DNA of 27,645 nt from Balneolaceae bacterium (GTDB taxonomy: Bacteria; Bacteroidota; Rhodothermia; Balneolales; Balneolaceae). Where the stretch lies: positions 1-27,645 of the forward strand of contig JAASTO010000009.1 of assembly GCA_021767245.1 (NCBI GenBank), written 5' to 3'. The notes below the pieces were generated by a model. That model had not been told where the DNA came from, searched no databases, and was given only the letters and a program-made list of their open reading frames with translations. Positions within the stretch are counted from its first letter, which is position 1; each line of letters opens with the position of its first letter. Shown piece by piece: positions 10,501 to 17,722 of this stretch. The position numbers and the translations under genes are program-made.

Positions 10501-10709
10501 CACCACCGGGTGGTACGGTAGAGATCACGATCATAACCACAGGAGGTCAGGTCATTTATGAAAACTCCTTTTCTTCACCGGGTGGATTTCCTGAAGACAT
10601 TGAGATCAATACCGGCAATTGGAACAGCGGTGGTTATATTGCCAGAGTCAAAGCGACCGTTAATGGTAAAACCGATACAAAGACCTATAAGATCGGGATC
10701 GTGCATTGA
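7506..10709 (+). CDS. M6-like secreted protein with degenerate zinc motif, propeller-like half and T9SS sorting domain
   Basis: Predicted secreted or surface protein of 1067 residues. A signal peptide covers about 1-30 (ends SLQAQ). Residues 60-470 resemble M6 (immune inhibitor A-like) metalloproteases: RTYFEAHLEFAKNYFEQTS, HLGLPDLF (286-293), GIGRFGLMDGAG (301-312), EYFLIENRHRD and MLIWHIDERVI. The residues where HExxH should stand, just before the LGLPDL motif, read ASVAS (281-285), so both zinc histidines and the catalytic glutamate are absent; no other HExxH occurs in the chain. Residues about 590-960 contain repeats of the kind seen in FG-GAP/PQQ-like propellers (GFPLYVGASLGAELQP). A type A sorting domain ends the protein (YNWPNPADNFTNLRF, GGYIARV). 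It is probably a pseudoenzyme exported by the T9SS. Its stop overlaps the next start by 4 bp. Confidence 0.88.
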   Translation: MHTLRYLMKSMLYFSMLFVFYAYATSLQAQNTPLKRSHAISTQYFSTSGLQPLDATGTLNIVAIMVEFQPDEDRLTTGTGIFGPDGSEGLPYLTRAEDVRIEPLPHDRTYFEAHLEFAKNYFEQTSDGQLTINYQVLPVVYRLPKLMSEYSPTGETFTLEKLAALTRDAWNEVENGPDFDVSGLDPDNTAFVIFHAGVGRDIELTGTNLDITPYDIPSIYLRKNDLGNLLNESTFDGFPVNNGTFRVTNSMIIPRTESRRGLDIQDNEFILPLSINGLLVASVASHLGLPDLFNTETGEPGIGRFGLMDGAGFFSYNGLFPPEPSAWEKTYLGWQTPFEVDTGTETPIELPAAALNDPNSIARVSLSGSEYFLIENRHRDLQGEGVTLTIQTPAGDLVQQTFTNDDEDFVFQQEDFDKLLEAGVVVDVSNFDFSLPGGREADIETGNSQNSRYLNGGMLIWHIDERVISENLSTGTVNADPNFRGIDLEEADGAQDIGFEIPGALNNNASFGTAFDFWWSGNDYRVILETGTEITLYENRFAPDTEPNNNSNSGSTSFFELYDFSDNLPVSTFSIRKAEPFADIYTSGLNLQLDPDADYFTAKDPYYTYFPLSLSFYETQNDTFLVVPTRSGVYSVHLSDPDQNIHQLTDIPVQQPYIGEQLILGEKPEINSQNINVSAHSWNGTINTFDTTWTATVPTNKGFLSSQSDQLLHAEHTTTGINLSDGTLQNLQSQPFQRSSIINGIYSEVTNSELTISNEPTLNIQLDPDSYREQTGSIQIDDQVLFTLFQDDSFSLIDPNATDPLVILYETSNIEWPAIIDHTRFFFVDRKKNLLIGLNRLGGIEPNTPISAPDGVKFIGTPLIVANGNSNEEIFIITGQNETSINLFAYNSQGDLVEGFPLYVGASLGAELQPIHPVIYNDELFAISHSGTLRSWKLKNLDSTEWSSRYGNFIFNKHAVTLQGNGDQNDNSFGVLNQSETYNWPNPADNFTNLRFQIAPPGGTVEITIITTGGQVIYENSFSSPGGFPEDIEINTGNWNSGGYIARVKATVNGKTDTKTYKIGIVH
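7530..7566 (+). terminator. Terminator-like hairpin inside the 5' end of the M6-like gene
   Basis: AAGAGCATG (7530-7538) pairs perfectly with CATGCTCTT (7550-7558) around an 11-nt loop, and TTGTTTTTT follows at once. This has every mark of an intrinsic terminator, yet it lies within codons 9-20 of the next gene, in the signal-peptide region. It could end part of the porUV transcripts unless ribosomes translating the M6-like gene open the hairpin. Confidence 0.55.
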
Positions 10710-13700
10710 GACCACTGAAAATTCACATATTGATCACAGCCTGCCTTTTAATGGCATCAGCTCAGATTGCATGGGCTCAAACTGATGTCAGGTTTTACGA
10801 TTACCCTCAAAATCATCTTGAATGGTACACCGTGGAAAGTGACCATTTTCTCGTGCATTTTCAGGAAGGGAATAGTAGATCGGCAAAAGTGGTCTCGCGC
10901 ATTGCTGAAGAAGTATATACCCCATTAACGGAACTGTACCGGCATGAACCGGATGAAAAGGTTAGCATCATTTTAAAGGACCGCGAAGACTATTCGAATG
11001 GAGCCGCTTACTTCTTTGATAACAAGATCGATATTTGGTTACCCGCTTTAGATTCTCCCCTCAGGGGTACCCATAACTGGCTTCGGAATGTGATCGCTCA
11101 TGAGTTCGTACACATTGTTCAGATTCAGAAAGGCATGAAACGATCCAGAAAGATCCCTGCCTTTTATTTTCAGTGGCTGTCATATGAAGATGTACGCCGG
11201 CCCGATGTGTTGTACGGTTTCCCAAACGGTCTGATCACCTTCCCTTTTGCCACCGTCAATGTGCCTGCCTGGTTTGCAGAGGGAACTGCTCAATATCAAA
11301 CCAATGGCCTTTTCTACGATACATGGGATAGCCATCGCGATATGATCCTCCGTTCACGAATTCTTACCGGTACACCTTTTACCTTAGATGAAATGGGCAC
11401 CTTCTCTTCCAAGAACAGCCTGGAGCGGGAGACCGTTTATAATATGGGCTATGCTTTTGTGATATATCTGGCTGATACATTTGGGGAGGATATACTGCGT
11501 GACATCACGGAAGCGCTTGGAGAAAAAGGTGTCTACGATATCTCGACGGCGATGGAGATCGCTACCGGTGTTCCCGGCCATGAACTTTATACCAAATGGA
11601 TCAATGAGCTGGAAACCTTTTATGAGGAAGCGGTTAAGGAGATCACCCCCTCTCCTTCAGATATTATTGAGGAACACGGATTTTTCAATTTCTATCCTCA
11701 ACCATCCCCGGCCAATGGATCTGTTGCTTACCTCTCCAATAAGGGGTTTGATAGCGGCATACTTTCGCTGTATATCAAGAATGAGGAAGGAATAGGTGAA
11801 GAGATCGCATTTGTAAGTGAACTTGAAGATGATGCAGATCAGTCGCACCTTAGTTTGCTAGAGAATCGTCTTTTATTCCTGGAAAGCTCTATCTCGTATG
11901 ATCCAACCGGTAAAAGGATCGCCTATGCCACCAACAAACGGAATTCATTGGGTGAATTTTATCGCGACGTTTTCATCTACGACCTTGATACCAAAAAATC
12001 GAAACGGCTGACGAACAGTGCCCGTGTACAATTCCCTACATGGAGTCATGATGGGCAATACATTGCAGCTGTTCAAAATAAAGGGGGAACCCAAAACCTG
12101 GTATTGCTATACCCTGATCACCCCGATTCTATCACACAGATCACCAACTTTAGATCCGGTGAGACGGTTTCTACTCCAACCTGGTCGGCCAATGATAACA
12201 CCCTATATTTTGCCGGTTCAGAACTCGGTAACAGAAACATCTACAAAATTGATCTTCAGACTTCCGAAACTGAATCGGTTCTGGAAGATGAGTATATCGA
12301 CTACAGGGATCCTCACATCGGTCCTGAAGGCAGATACCTTTATTTTTCAGCCAACACAGATGGAATCCATAACATTTACAGAAGTGCTTTGGATGGCCGG
12401 GATCTTCAAAAACTGACATCAGTTACCGGAGGAGCGTTCATGCCATCAGTCAGTAACGATGGCACCCTGTATTTTTCAGAATATTCCGATAATGGCTATC
12501 AGGTCAGATCGGCTGATCTCAAACAACTACTGCAGCATGATCACAGTGGTTCATATTATGTTCCCTATCCGGAAGAAGAGGCAGATTACGAACTGCCGGA
12601 TCCCTACGTACAAGAGCTCAATCAGTTCAATGACTCTGATATAAGACCCTTTGATACCAATGCAACGGCTATTGCCGATACAGGAAGTCACACTTTCACT
12701 CTCACAGATCTTCCCGATACCCAAGAGAGAACGTTCAGTGAATATGAAAACACCTACACCGGTTTTAGTTTCTTTCCGGTTCTTCGGTTTGATAATTACT
12801 CCAAAGAATATGGCAGTAACGGCTCACTCATAAAAAATGGATACGTTGGGAAAGTCGGGCAAAATTTACTCAGAGATGCCAAGGTGGGCACCTATTTTTC
12901 CTCCAGAGATGTGATCGACCGGCTTAGTATTTTTGGCGGATTGATGGTTGGACCTGCCTCACAACCGGCTGAAAGCATTGGGGGATTCTTTCGTCCCGAC
13001 CGTTTATTTGGTTTAGACCGGGATGCCTTTTTGATCGCTGAACACCGGGGACTTCCATTCATAGAAAAAAGCTGGTCGCCAACGGTTGCCATTGAAGTTT
13101 ACAATATGCGGCGTAATGTATCTAACGGACTGTCTATTGAGGAATTTCCATGTACCTCCTGCCTGCCCGACACCACCTATACCGATATTGCCTATAATAT
13201 CTGGGAAGCCGGTATCTTTTTTAGAAGTAAACTCAATCGACGAAGCATGCTTGAATTGGGTGTTTCTTACAGTCCGTATAGAGTTTCCACAGAGGGATTT
13301 TACTCCCGCGAACTTCAGCAACAAGTGAGCGGAAGTTCATCCGAGTATTTTAAAGGAACCACTTTGTCTGCTTCTTACACATTCGATTACTACCTGTATT
13401 CCAATGATGCCGACATTGCTCCTCTTGGGTTGAAAGGATATTTGCGTTATCAGTATCAACCCTCAAAGTTGCTTGAGGAGTATGAGATCGAAGACGGAAC
13501 TCTGTCTCCCGTTTTTAACGAACAACAGAATCACTCCACAGAGTTACATCTCAGGTACGGATTTAAAACGATCGGGGATCAGGCCTTCCAAGCCAGAGTG
13601 AGAGGGTTTCACTATTTCAATGATCCGGATGACTCATTTTATGCAGATTATATCGGCGGGTTCATGGGCATGCGCAGCTACCCTTATTTTGCCTTGGGTG

Positions 13701-14068
13701 GCAGTACCACAGCTTTCAGTTCCCTGTCGTGGTTTGCACCACTATGGCGGGGTATTCATACCCAAAAAGGCCCCTTCACGATCGACAAAATATTTGCCCG
13801 TTTTTTCTTTGAGACCGGAAACGGATGGAAGAGTCCCTTCGATACCGGACAAAAGTTGAAATCCGGCCTGGGCGCTGAACTGCGGATCGCGATGAATGGC
13901 TATTACCTCTTTCCGCTCAAGTTCTTTGTCAGTGGTTCTTACGGCCTCGATCAGTTCACCCTTTCCCTTCCGGATGATTTCATTACCAACTCGGGTTCAA
14001 ATCAGGTTACCTATGGAAGGGAACTTCTTTTTCACTTTGGCTTAACGTTTGATTTTGAACTGTTATGA
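10706..14068 (+). CDS. Peptidase MA-like / TolB-propeller / outer-membrane beta-barrel fusion protein
   Basis: Large envelope protein of 1120 residues, often labelled TolB-like or biopolymer transporter in this phylum. A TTG start overlapping the previous stop (TTGA) is chosen because it gives a full signal peptide (1-25, ending QIAWAQ); the first ATG, codon 16, would cut it in half. An N-terminal gluzincin-like domain (about 25-310) has HEFVH at 132-136 and a likely third zinc ligand Glu192 in PAWFAEGTAQY. TolB/PD40-type blades follow (about 330-640; PTWSHDGQYIAAV, PTWSANDNTLYFAGS, DPHIGPEGRYLYFSANTDG). The C-terminal 440 residues are rich in amphipathic strands (GMRSYPYFALGGSTTAFSS) and look like a BamA/surface-antigen type barrel. 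There is no sorting domain, so the barrel rather than the T9SS would fix it in the outer membrane. Substrate unknown. Confidence 0.85.
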   Translation: MRPLKIHILITACLLMASAQIAWAQTDVRFYDYPQNHLEWYTVESDHFLVHFQEGNSRSAKVVSRIAEEVYTPLTELYRHEPDEKVSIILKDREDYSNGAAYFFDNKIDIWLPALDSPLRGTHNWLRNVIAHEFVHIVQIQKGMKRSRKIPAFYFQWLSYEDVRRPDVLYGFPNGLITFPFATVNVPAWFAEGTAQYQTNGLFYDTWDSHRDMILRSRILTGTPFTLDEMGTFSSKNSLERETVYNMGYAFVIYLADTFGEDILRDITEALGEKGVYDISTAMEIATGVPGHELYTKWINELETFYEEAVKEITPSPSDIIEEHGFFNFYPQPSPANGSVAYLSNKGFDSGILSLYIKNEEGIGEEIAFVSELEDDADQSHLSLLENRLLFLESSISYDPTGKRIAYATNKRNSLGEFYRDVFIYDLDTKKSKRLTNSARVQFPTWSHDGQYIAAVQNKGGTQNLVLLYPDHPDSITQITNFRSGETVSTPTWSANDNTLYFAGSELGNRNIYKIDLQTSETESVLEDEYIDYRDPHIGPEGRYLYFSANTDGIHNIYRSALDGRDLQKLTSVTGGAFMPSVSNDGTLYFSEYSDNGYQVRSADLKQLLQHDHSGSYYVPYPEEEADYELPDPYVQELNQFNDSDIRPFDTNATAIADTGSHTFTLTDLPDTQERTFSEYENTYTGFSFFPVLRFDNYSKEYGSNGSLIKNGYVGKVGQNLLRDAKVGTYFSSRDVIDRLSIFGGLMVGPASQPAESIGGFFRPDRLFGLDRDAFLIAEHRGLPFIEKSWSPTVAIEVYNMRRNVSNGLSIEEFPCTSCLPDTTYTDIAYNIWEAGIFFRSKLNRRSMLELGVSYSPYRVSTEGFYSRELQQQVSGSSSEYFKGTTLSASYTFDYYLYSNDADIAPLGLKGYLRYQYQPSKLLEEYEIEDGTLSPVFNEQQNHSTELHLRYGFKTIGDQAFQARVRGFHYFNDPDDSFYADYIGGFMGMRSYPYFALGGSTTAFSSLSWFAPLWRGIHTQKGPFTIDKIFARFFFETGNGWKSPFDTGQKLKSGLGAELRIAMNGYYLFPLKFFVSGSYGLDQFTLSLPDDFITNSGSNQVTYGRELLFHFGLTFDFELL

Positions 14069-15024
14069 GATCGCTTTTACTCCACATATCATGTGCTTTG
14101 TTTTTAATGATTCCCACAACGGTTCAGGCACAACAAACAGCTAGTTTCACCAATGGGATCTTCAAAGAACCGACAACGGAAATTAAAGCAGAAAAAGAGT
14201 TACCCTTATCTGAAAGGTCGTTCGTGAGTTCCAACTCCCTACTCGATCTTCCTAAAACTAATCCCGGAGCAGCCTTTCTGGCCTCGGCCATCATTCCTGG
14301 TGCCGGACAGGCTGCCAATAAAAAATGGGTCAGAGCAGGTGTTTATTTTACGGTTGAGGTCGTTGGCTTGATCTACCATCTGAACCGTAACGCCAAAGCC
14401 CGGGATCAGGAACGGGCTTATGAGCAATTCACCCATCAAAACTGGAGTGTGGTCGCCTATGCGGAATGGCTGGTCAATTATTCACAGATCCATGGACTCG
14501 ATAATAACTGGCAATCGTTAGAGGCACAGTTGTCAGGAAACACCCCAAACTGGAGTGATACCAGAGAAGACTGGGGTCAGGTTCCTCTTAACCTACTGCA
14601 TAATGTAGAAGCCTCTACTCCCTTTATTTTTAAAGATCGCGTGGGCAGTAATTTTTCCCATCTATTGCCGGCATACGGCTCTCAGCAGTATTATGAGTTA
14701 ATCAGTAAATACTATCAGTTTCAGCCGGGCTGGCGCGATTGGTACAGTCAGGTGACAACATCACCCACCCAGACCGTTGACATGTACCGTTATTTCTGGA
14801 ATGGAACCGATGAACCGTTCTCTCTCTTTTATAAGGGAAGGGATCTCGCAGCAGAATTTAATGAGAACTATCGCGTTGCAGGGAACATACTGAAACTGAT
14901 TGTGGTAAATCATGTGGTATCAGCATTCGATGCCTTTTTCACCGTTCAGTTAAAAAACAGCCGTATAGAAACGAACACCAACTTGTTACGGCTTGAACAA
15001 TTTTCAGTAATCTGGCACTTTTAA
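14065..15024 (+). CDS. DUF5683-like envelope protein
   Basis: Protein of 319 residues with a signal peptide (1-23, ending TVQAQ). It starts with ATGA overlapping the stop of the peptidase-barrel gene, so the two are translationally coupled. Residues about 66-105 match the DUF5683 pattern: NPGAAFLASAIIPGAGQAAN, then WVRAGVYFTVEVVGLIYHL, a small-residue GxG-type hairpin followed by a hydrophobic segment. The remainder, rich in Trp and Tyr (residues 115-320), is longer than the usual DUF5683 unit and is not recognised. The last residue is Phe (QFSVIWHF), which would suit an outer-membrane protein, but this is not proof. No function is known for the family; its place in the operon suggests an envelope role linked to secretion. 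Confidence 0.75.
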   Translation: MRSLLLHISCALFLMIPTTVQAQQTASFTNGIFKEPTTEIKAEKELPLSERSFVSSNSLLDLPKTNPGAAFLASAIIPGAGQAANKKWVRAGVYFTVEVVGLIYHLNRNAKARDQERAYEQFTHQNWSVVAYAEWLVNYSQIHGLDNNWQSLEAQLSGNTPNWSDTREDWGQVPLNLLHNVEASTPFIFKDRVGSNFSHLLPAYGSQQYYELISKYYQFQPGWRDWYSQVTTSPTQTVDMYRYFWNGTDEPFSLFYKGRDLAAEFNENYRVAGNILKLIVVNHVVSAFDAFFTVQLKNSRIETNTNLLRLEQFSVIWHF

Positions 15025-15047
15025 CCTGCCAATAGTTCCCGTATTTT

Positions 15048-15896
15048 ATGGATATGCTTAAAACTATTCTCACAAATAAATACTTCTATATCAGTATCCT
15101 TGGTTTGGTTCTGTTTGTAGCGGCCTCAATATTTATAGCCGATAAATGGATTCTTCCCGCTTACACAAATTACAATGAAGGGATCACAGTACCTGATGTT
15201 ACCAAAGTTTCTCTCGAGGAAGCTGAGACACTGTTAACGGACTATGGGCTGCGCTTTGAAGTAGCTGAACGCCGTGCAAATGCTGCTTACCCTGCTGATT
15301 ATGTGATCGATCAGAATCCGGAAGCCTCCATCATCGTGAAGCCAAACCGCAAGATCTACCTTACCGTAAATACGGAGGTAAAACCACAGGTTCAGGTTCC
15401 AAAAGTAGTCGACTTCTCACTCCGCAATGCTGAGATACAGTTACAGAATTACGGACTCAAAGTTGGAAGCCGGACCTATGAATCTAACCGGTTCAAGAAT
15501 GTGGTATTGAGGCAATCTGTCCCGGCCGGTGCCACGGTTGAAAAAGGAACAGTTGTGGATCTCGTGATCAGTGATGGTCTGGGCGACCGCATGGTTACCT
15601 TGCCTGAAATTGTGGGATTAAGTCTTTCTGAAGCACAAGTTAAATTAAGAGAAGCCGGTTTAAATGTGGGGGAAGTTCAATTCAGGCCAACCCGTGATGT
15701 TCTCCCAAATACGGTACTCGACTTTAGCCCTAAGCAAGAACAACTCAGGGAAGGTGAAACCCTGGACCTAACCATTTCAGAACGATTTGAAGTGGAAGAA
15801 GAAAGTGAAGGCGGGGCTATCATTATTGATTCCACTGGAACCTCCTCAAGCACCCCACCAGATTCTTTAAATAATCCATCCAATCCAAATAACTAA
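15048..15896 (+). CDS. PASTA-domain membrane protein
   Basis: Single-pass membrane protein of 282 residues. A short cytoplasmic start and one transmembrane helix (about 12-31) are followed by three PASTA domains in the periplasm: about 46-109 (TVPDVTKVSLEEAETLL), 115-176 (VQVPKVVDFSLRNAEIQL) and 183-245 (VTLPEIVGLSLSEAQVKL). Each ends with the typical hydrophobic LTV/LVIS/LTIS strand. A low-complexity acidic then Ser/Pro/Asn tail closes the chain. PASTA domains bind peptidoglycan or its precursors. There is no kinase or transpeptidase domain, so it is a stand-alone PASTA protein as in many Bacteroidota. It lies 23 bp after the DUF5683-like gene and 5 bp before rpe. Confidence 0.92.
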   Translation: MDMLKTILTNKYFYISILGLVLFVAASIFIADKWILPAYTNYNEGITVPDVTKVSLEEAETLLTDYGLRFEVAERRANAAYPADYVIDQNPEASIIVKPNRKIYLTVNTEVKPQVQVPKVVDFSLRNAEIQLQNYGLKVGSRTYESNRFKNVVLRQSVPAGATVEKGTVVDLVISDGLGDRMVTLPEIVGLSLSEAQVKLREAGLNVGEVQFRPTRDVLPNTVLDFSPKQEQLREGETLDLTISERFEVEEESEGGAIIIDSTGTSSSTPPDSLNNPSNPNN

Positions 15897-15901
15897 ATTA
15901 A

Positions 15902-16570
15902 ATGAACTTCGAACTACCGATCCTTGCACCCTCTATCCTTGCAGCAGACTTCACTAAACTGGGCGAAAATATTCAGGATGCATTGAAAGGTGGTACTTCA
16001 TGGATCCATTGTGATATTATGGACGGGCATTTTGTGCCCAACATCAGCTATGGACCCGGCATTGTCAAGGCGGCAAAGAAAGCAGCGCCTGAAGCATTTT
16101 TTGATGTTCATTTGATGATCGAGAATCCGGATCAGTACGTTGAGAATTTCGTGGAAGCCGGAGCTGACCTCATCTCTGTTCACTACGAAACTTGTCCCCA
16201 CCTCCATCGATCCATTCAGAATATCAAGAAATATGGCTTGATGGCCGGAGTGGTCATTAATCCTGCCACGCCTGTCAGCTCTATTGAACCTATTCTTGCA
16301 GATGTTGACCTGGTATTGATCATGAGCGTAAATCCGGGCTTTGGCGGGCAAAGCTTTATTGAGTCGAGCTACGAACGACTTACGGAACTGGCGGCCCTCA
16401 GAGACAGTAAAGATCTTGGTTTTCTTATTCAGGTAGATGGCGGAGTGAATCTTAAAAACATTGAAAAAGTAGCCAAAGCCGGTGCCGATATCCTTGTGGC
16501 AGGCAGCAGTGTGTTCAGTGCAGAAGATATCACAGCCCGCGTGCAGGAGTTAACTGAAAAAATTCAGTAA
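15902..16570 (+). CDS. rpe: Ribulose-phosphate 3-epimerase
   Basis: Cytosolic enzyme of the pentose phosphate pathway that interconverts D-ribulose 5-phosphate and D-xylulose 5-phosphate. The 222-residue TIM barrel is full length. Visible motifs are LAPSILAADF at the start, HCDIMDGHFVPNISYGP with catalytic Asp38, VHLMIENP, the flexible MSVNPGFGGQ loop, and the second catalytic Asp179 in IQVDGGVN followed by the phosphate-binding AGSSVF. It is the last gene of the co-directional run, 5 bp after the PASTA gene, so it is probably transcribed with the secretion genes. Confidence 0.97.
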   Translation: MNFELPILAPSILAADFTKLGENIQDALKGGTSWIHCDIMDGHFVPNISYGPGIVKAAKKAAPEAFFDVHLMIENPDQYVENFVEAGADLISVHYETCPHLHRSIQNIKKYGLMAGVVINPATPVSSIEPILADVDLVLIMSVNPGFGGQSFIESSYERLTELAALRDSKDLGFLIQVDGGVNLKNIEKVAKAGADILVAGSSVFSAEDITARVQELTEKIQ

Positions 16571-16727
16571 AAAGCGGCCAAATTATAACATTTCGATATC
16601 ATTCCGGCCGTCTCATTTCTTCTGTTAAATCCTTATCTTATGGTTTCTCCAATAATTTAATTTTGAAGCCATAAAAGACGACAGAACTCTTATCGATAAA
16701 GTCATAGAATTACAGGGAGCCGACCCC

Positions 16728-17675
16728 ATGGCTCTGTTTGGATTGCACGACCACAATCTCATTGCCTTAGATAAAGCATTCCCGGAAACCAAGTTCAATG
16801 CCCGCGGCAATCGCTTGAAACTAACCGGACCTACTGAAGAAGTTGAAACAGCGACCCAGGTTATTGAAGGCATGCTGGAACTTCTGGACCGCAAAAGTAA
16901 AGTTGCAGAAGGTGATGTAAATACATTGGTCAACCTAAAGTCCGGAGAAAGCACGGCAAACCGACCTGAATACAGAGACCTCGATGATACGGGCGATACG
17001 ATCATTCACACGCATAACGGTGAAGCTATTTCCGCTAAAACTCCGGGTCAGCGACAGATCGTAGAGTCGTCGTCTAAAAACGATATTGTATTCGCCATTG
17101 GCCCTGCCGGTACCGGAAAGACCTACACGTCTGTAGCACTGGCTGTACGGGCTTTGAAGAACCGAAAGGTACGGAAGATCATCCTTGCGCGGCCTGCGGT
17201 TGAAGCCGGTGAAAACCTCGGTTTCCTTCCGGGTGACCTGAAAGAAAAGATCGACCCCTACCTTCGGCCTTTATATGATGCCCTTGAGGACATGATCGAT
17301 CGGGATCGTTTGGATCTGAATCTCACCAAAAATGTGATCGAGATCGCTCCGCTGGCCTACATGAGAGGAAGAACCCTGAACAATGCTTTTGTGATCCTGG
17401 ATGAGGCACAGAATGCCACCAATACACAAATGAAGATGTTCCTGACCCGGATAGGGTTTAACAGCCGGGCTATTATCACGGGTGATATCACCCAAACGGA
17501 TCTTCCCCGTCGCCAGCATTCCGGCCTGATTTCCATTCAGAAGATCCTGCAGGACATCGATGGCATCGATTTTGTGTACCTGGGAGAAGAAGATGTGGTA
17601 CGCCACAAGCTCGTGCGGGATATCATTAAAGCGTATGAGAAATTTGAGGACAAGGACAAGAAGAAGGATAAATAA
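16728..17675 (+). CDS. phoH: PhoH family ATPase (YbeZ-like), true start probably further upstream
   Basis: Cytosolic PhoH-type P-loop ATPase, related to YbeZ, which works with YbeY in RNA and ribosome metabolism. An N-terminal KH-like region (FNARGNRLKLTGP) precedes the ATPase. Walker A is GPAGTGKT at 125-132 and Walker B is VILDEAQN with Asp225-Glu226, followed by the sensor ITGDITQTDLPR. The ATG at 16728 gives 315 residues. However, the same frame is open back to a TAA at 16653 and reads DKVIELQGADP just before this Met, which resembles the conserved PhoH N-terminus. No ATG, GTG or TTG lies between; ATA (16671) and ATC (16692) are the only near-cognate choices. The gene is preceded by 157 bp without another gene. 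Confidence 0.92.
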   Translation: MALFGLHDHNLIALDKAFPETKFNARGNRLKLTGPTEEVETATQVIEGMLELLDRKSKVAEGDVNTLVNLKSGESTANRPEYRDLDDTGDTIIHTHNGEAISAKTPGQRQIVESSSKNDIVFAIGPAGTGKTYTSVALAVRALKNRKVRKIILARPAVEAGENLGFLPGDLKEKIDPYLRPLYDALEDMIDRDRLDLNLTKNVIEIAPLAYMRGRTLNNAFVILDEAQNATNTQMKMFLTRIGFNSRAIITGDITQTDLPRRQHSGLISIQKILQDIDGIDFVYLGEEDVVRHKLVRDIIKAYEKFEDKDKKKDK

Positions 17676-17722
17676 CTGACTTTTCCAACAAACCTCACCA
17701 AAAGATAATTAGTTTAGTTGAT

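Noticed and set aside
10706..10750. Possibility that the peptidase-barrel gene begins at ATG codon 16
   Set aside because: It would remove half of a good signal peptide; TTG overlapping the previous stop fits better.
16574..16612. CGGCC...GGCCG pair after rpe as terminator
   Set aside because: Five-base arms, loop near 30 nt and no T-run.
16625..17005. Minus-strand open frame of 126 codons over the phoH start
   Set aside because: It overlaps clear phoH coding sequence and resembles no family; a shadow frame.
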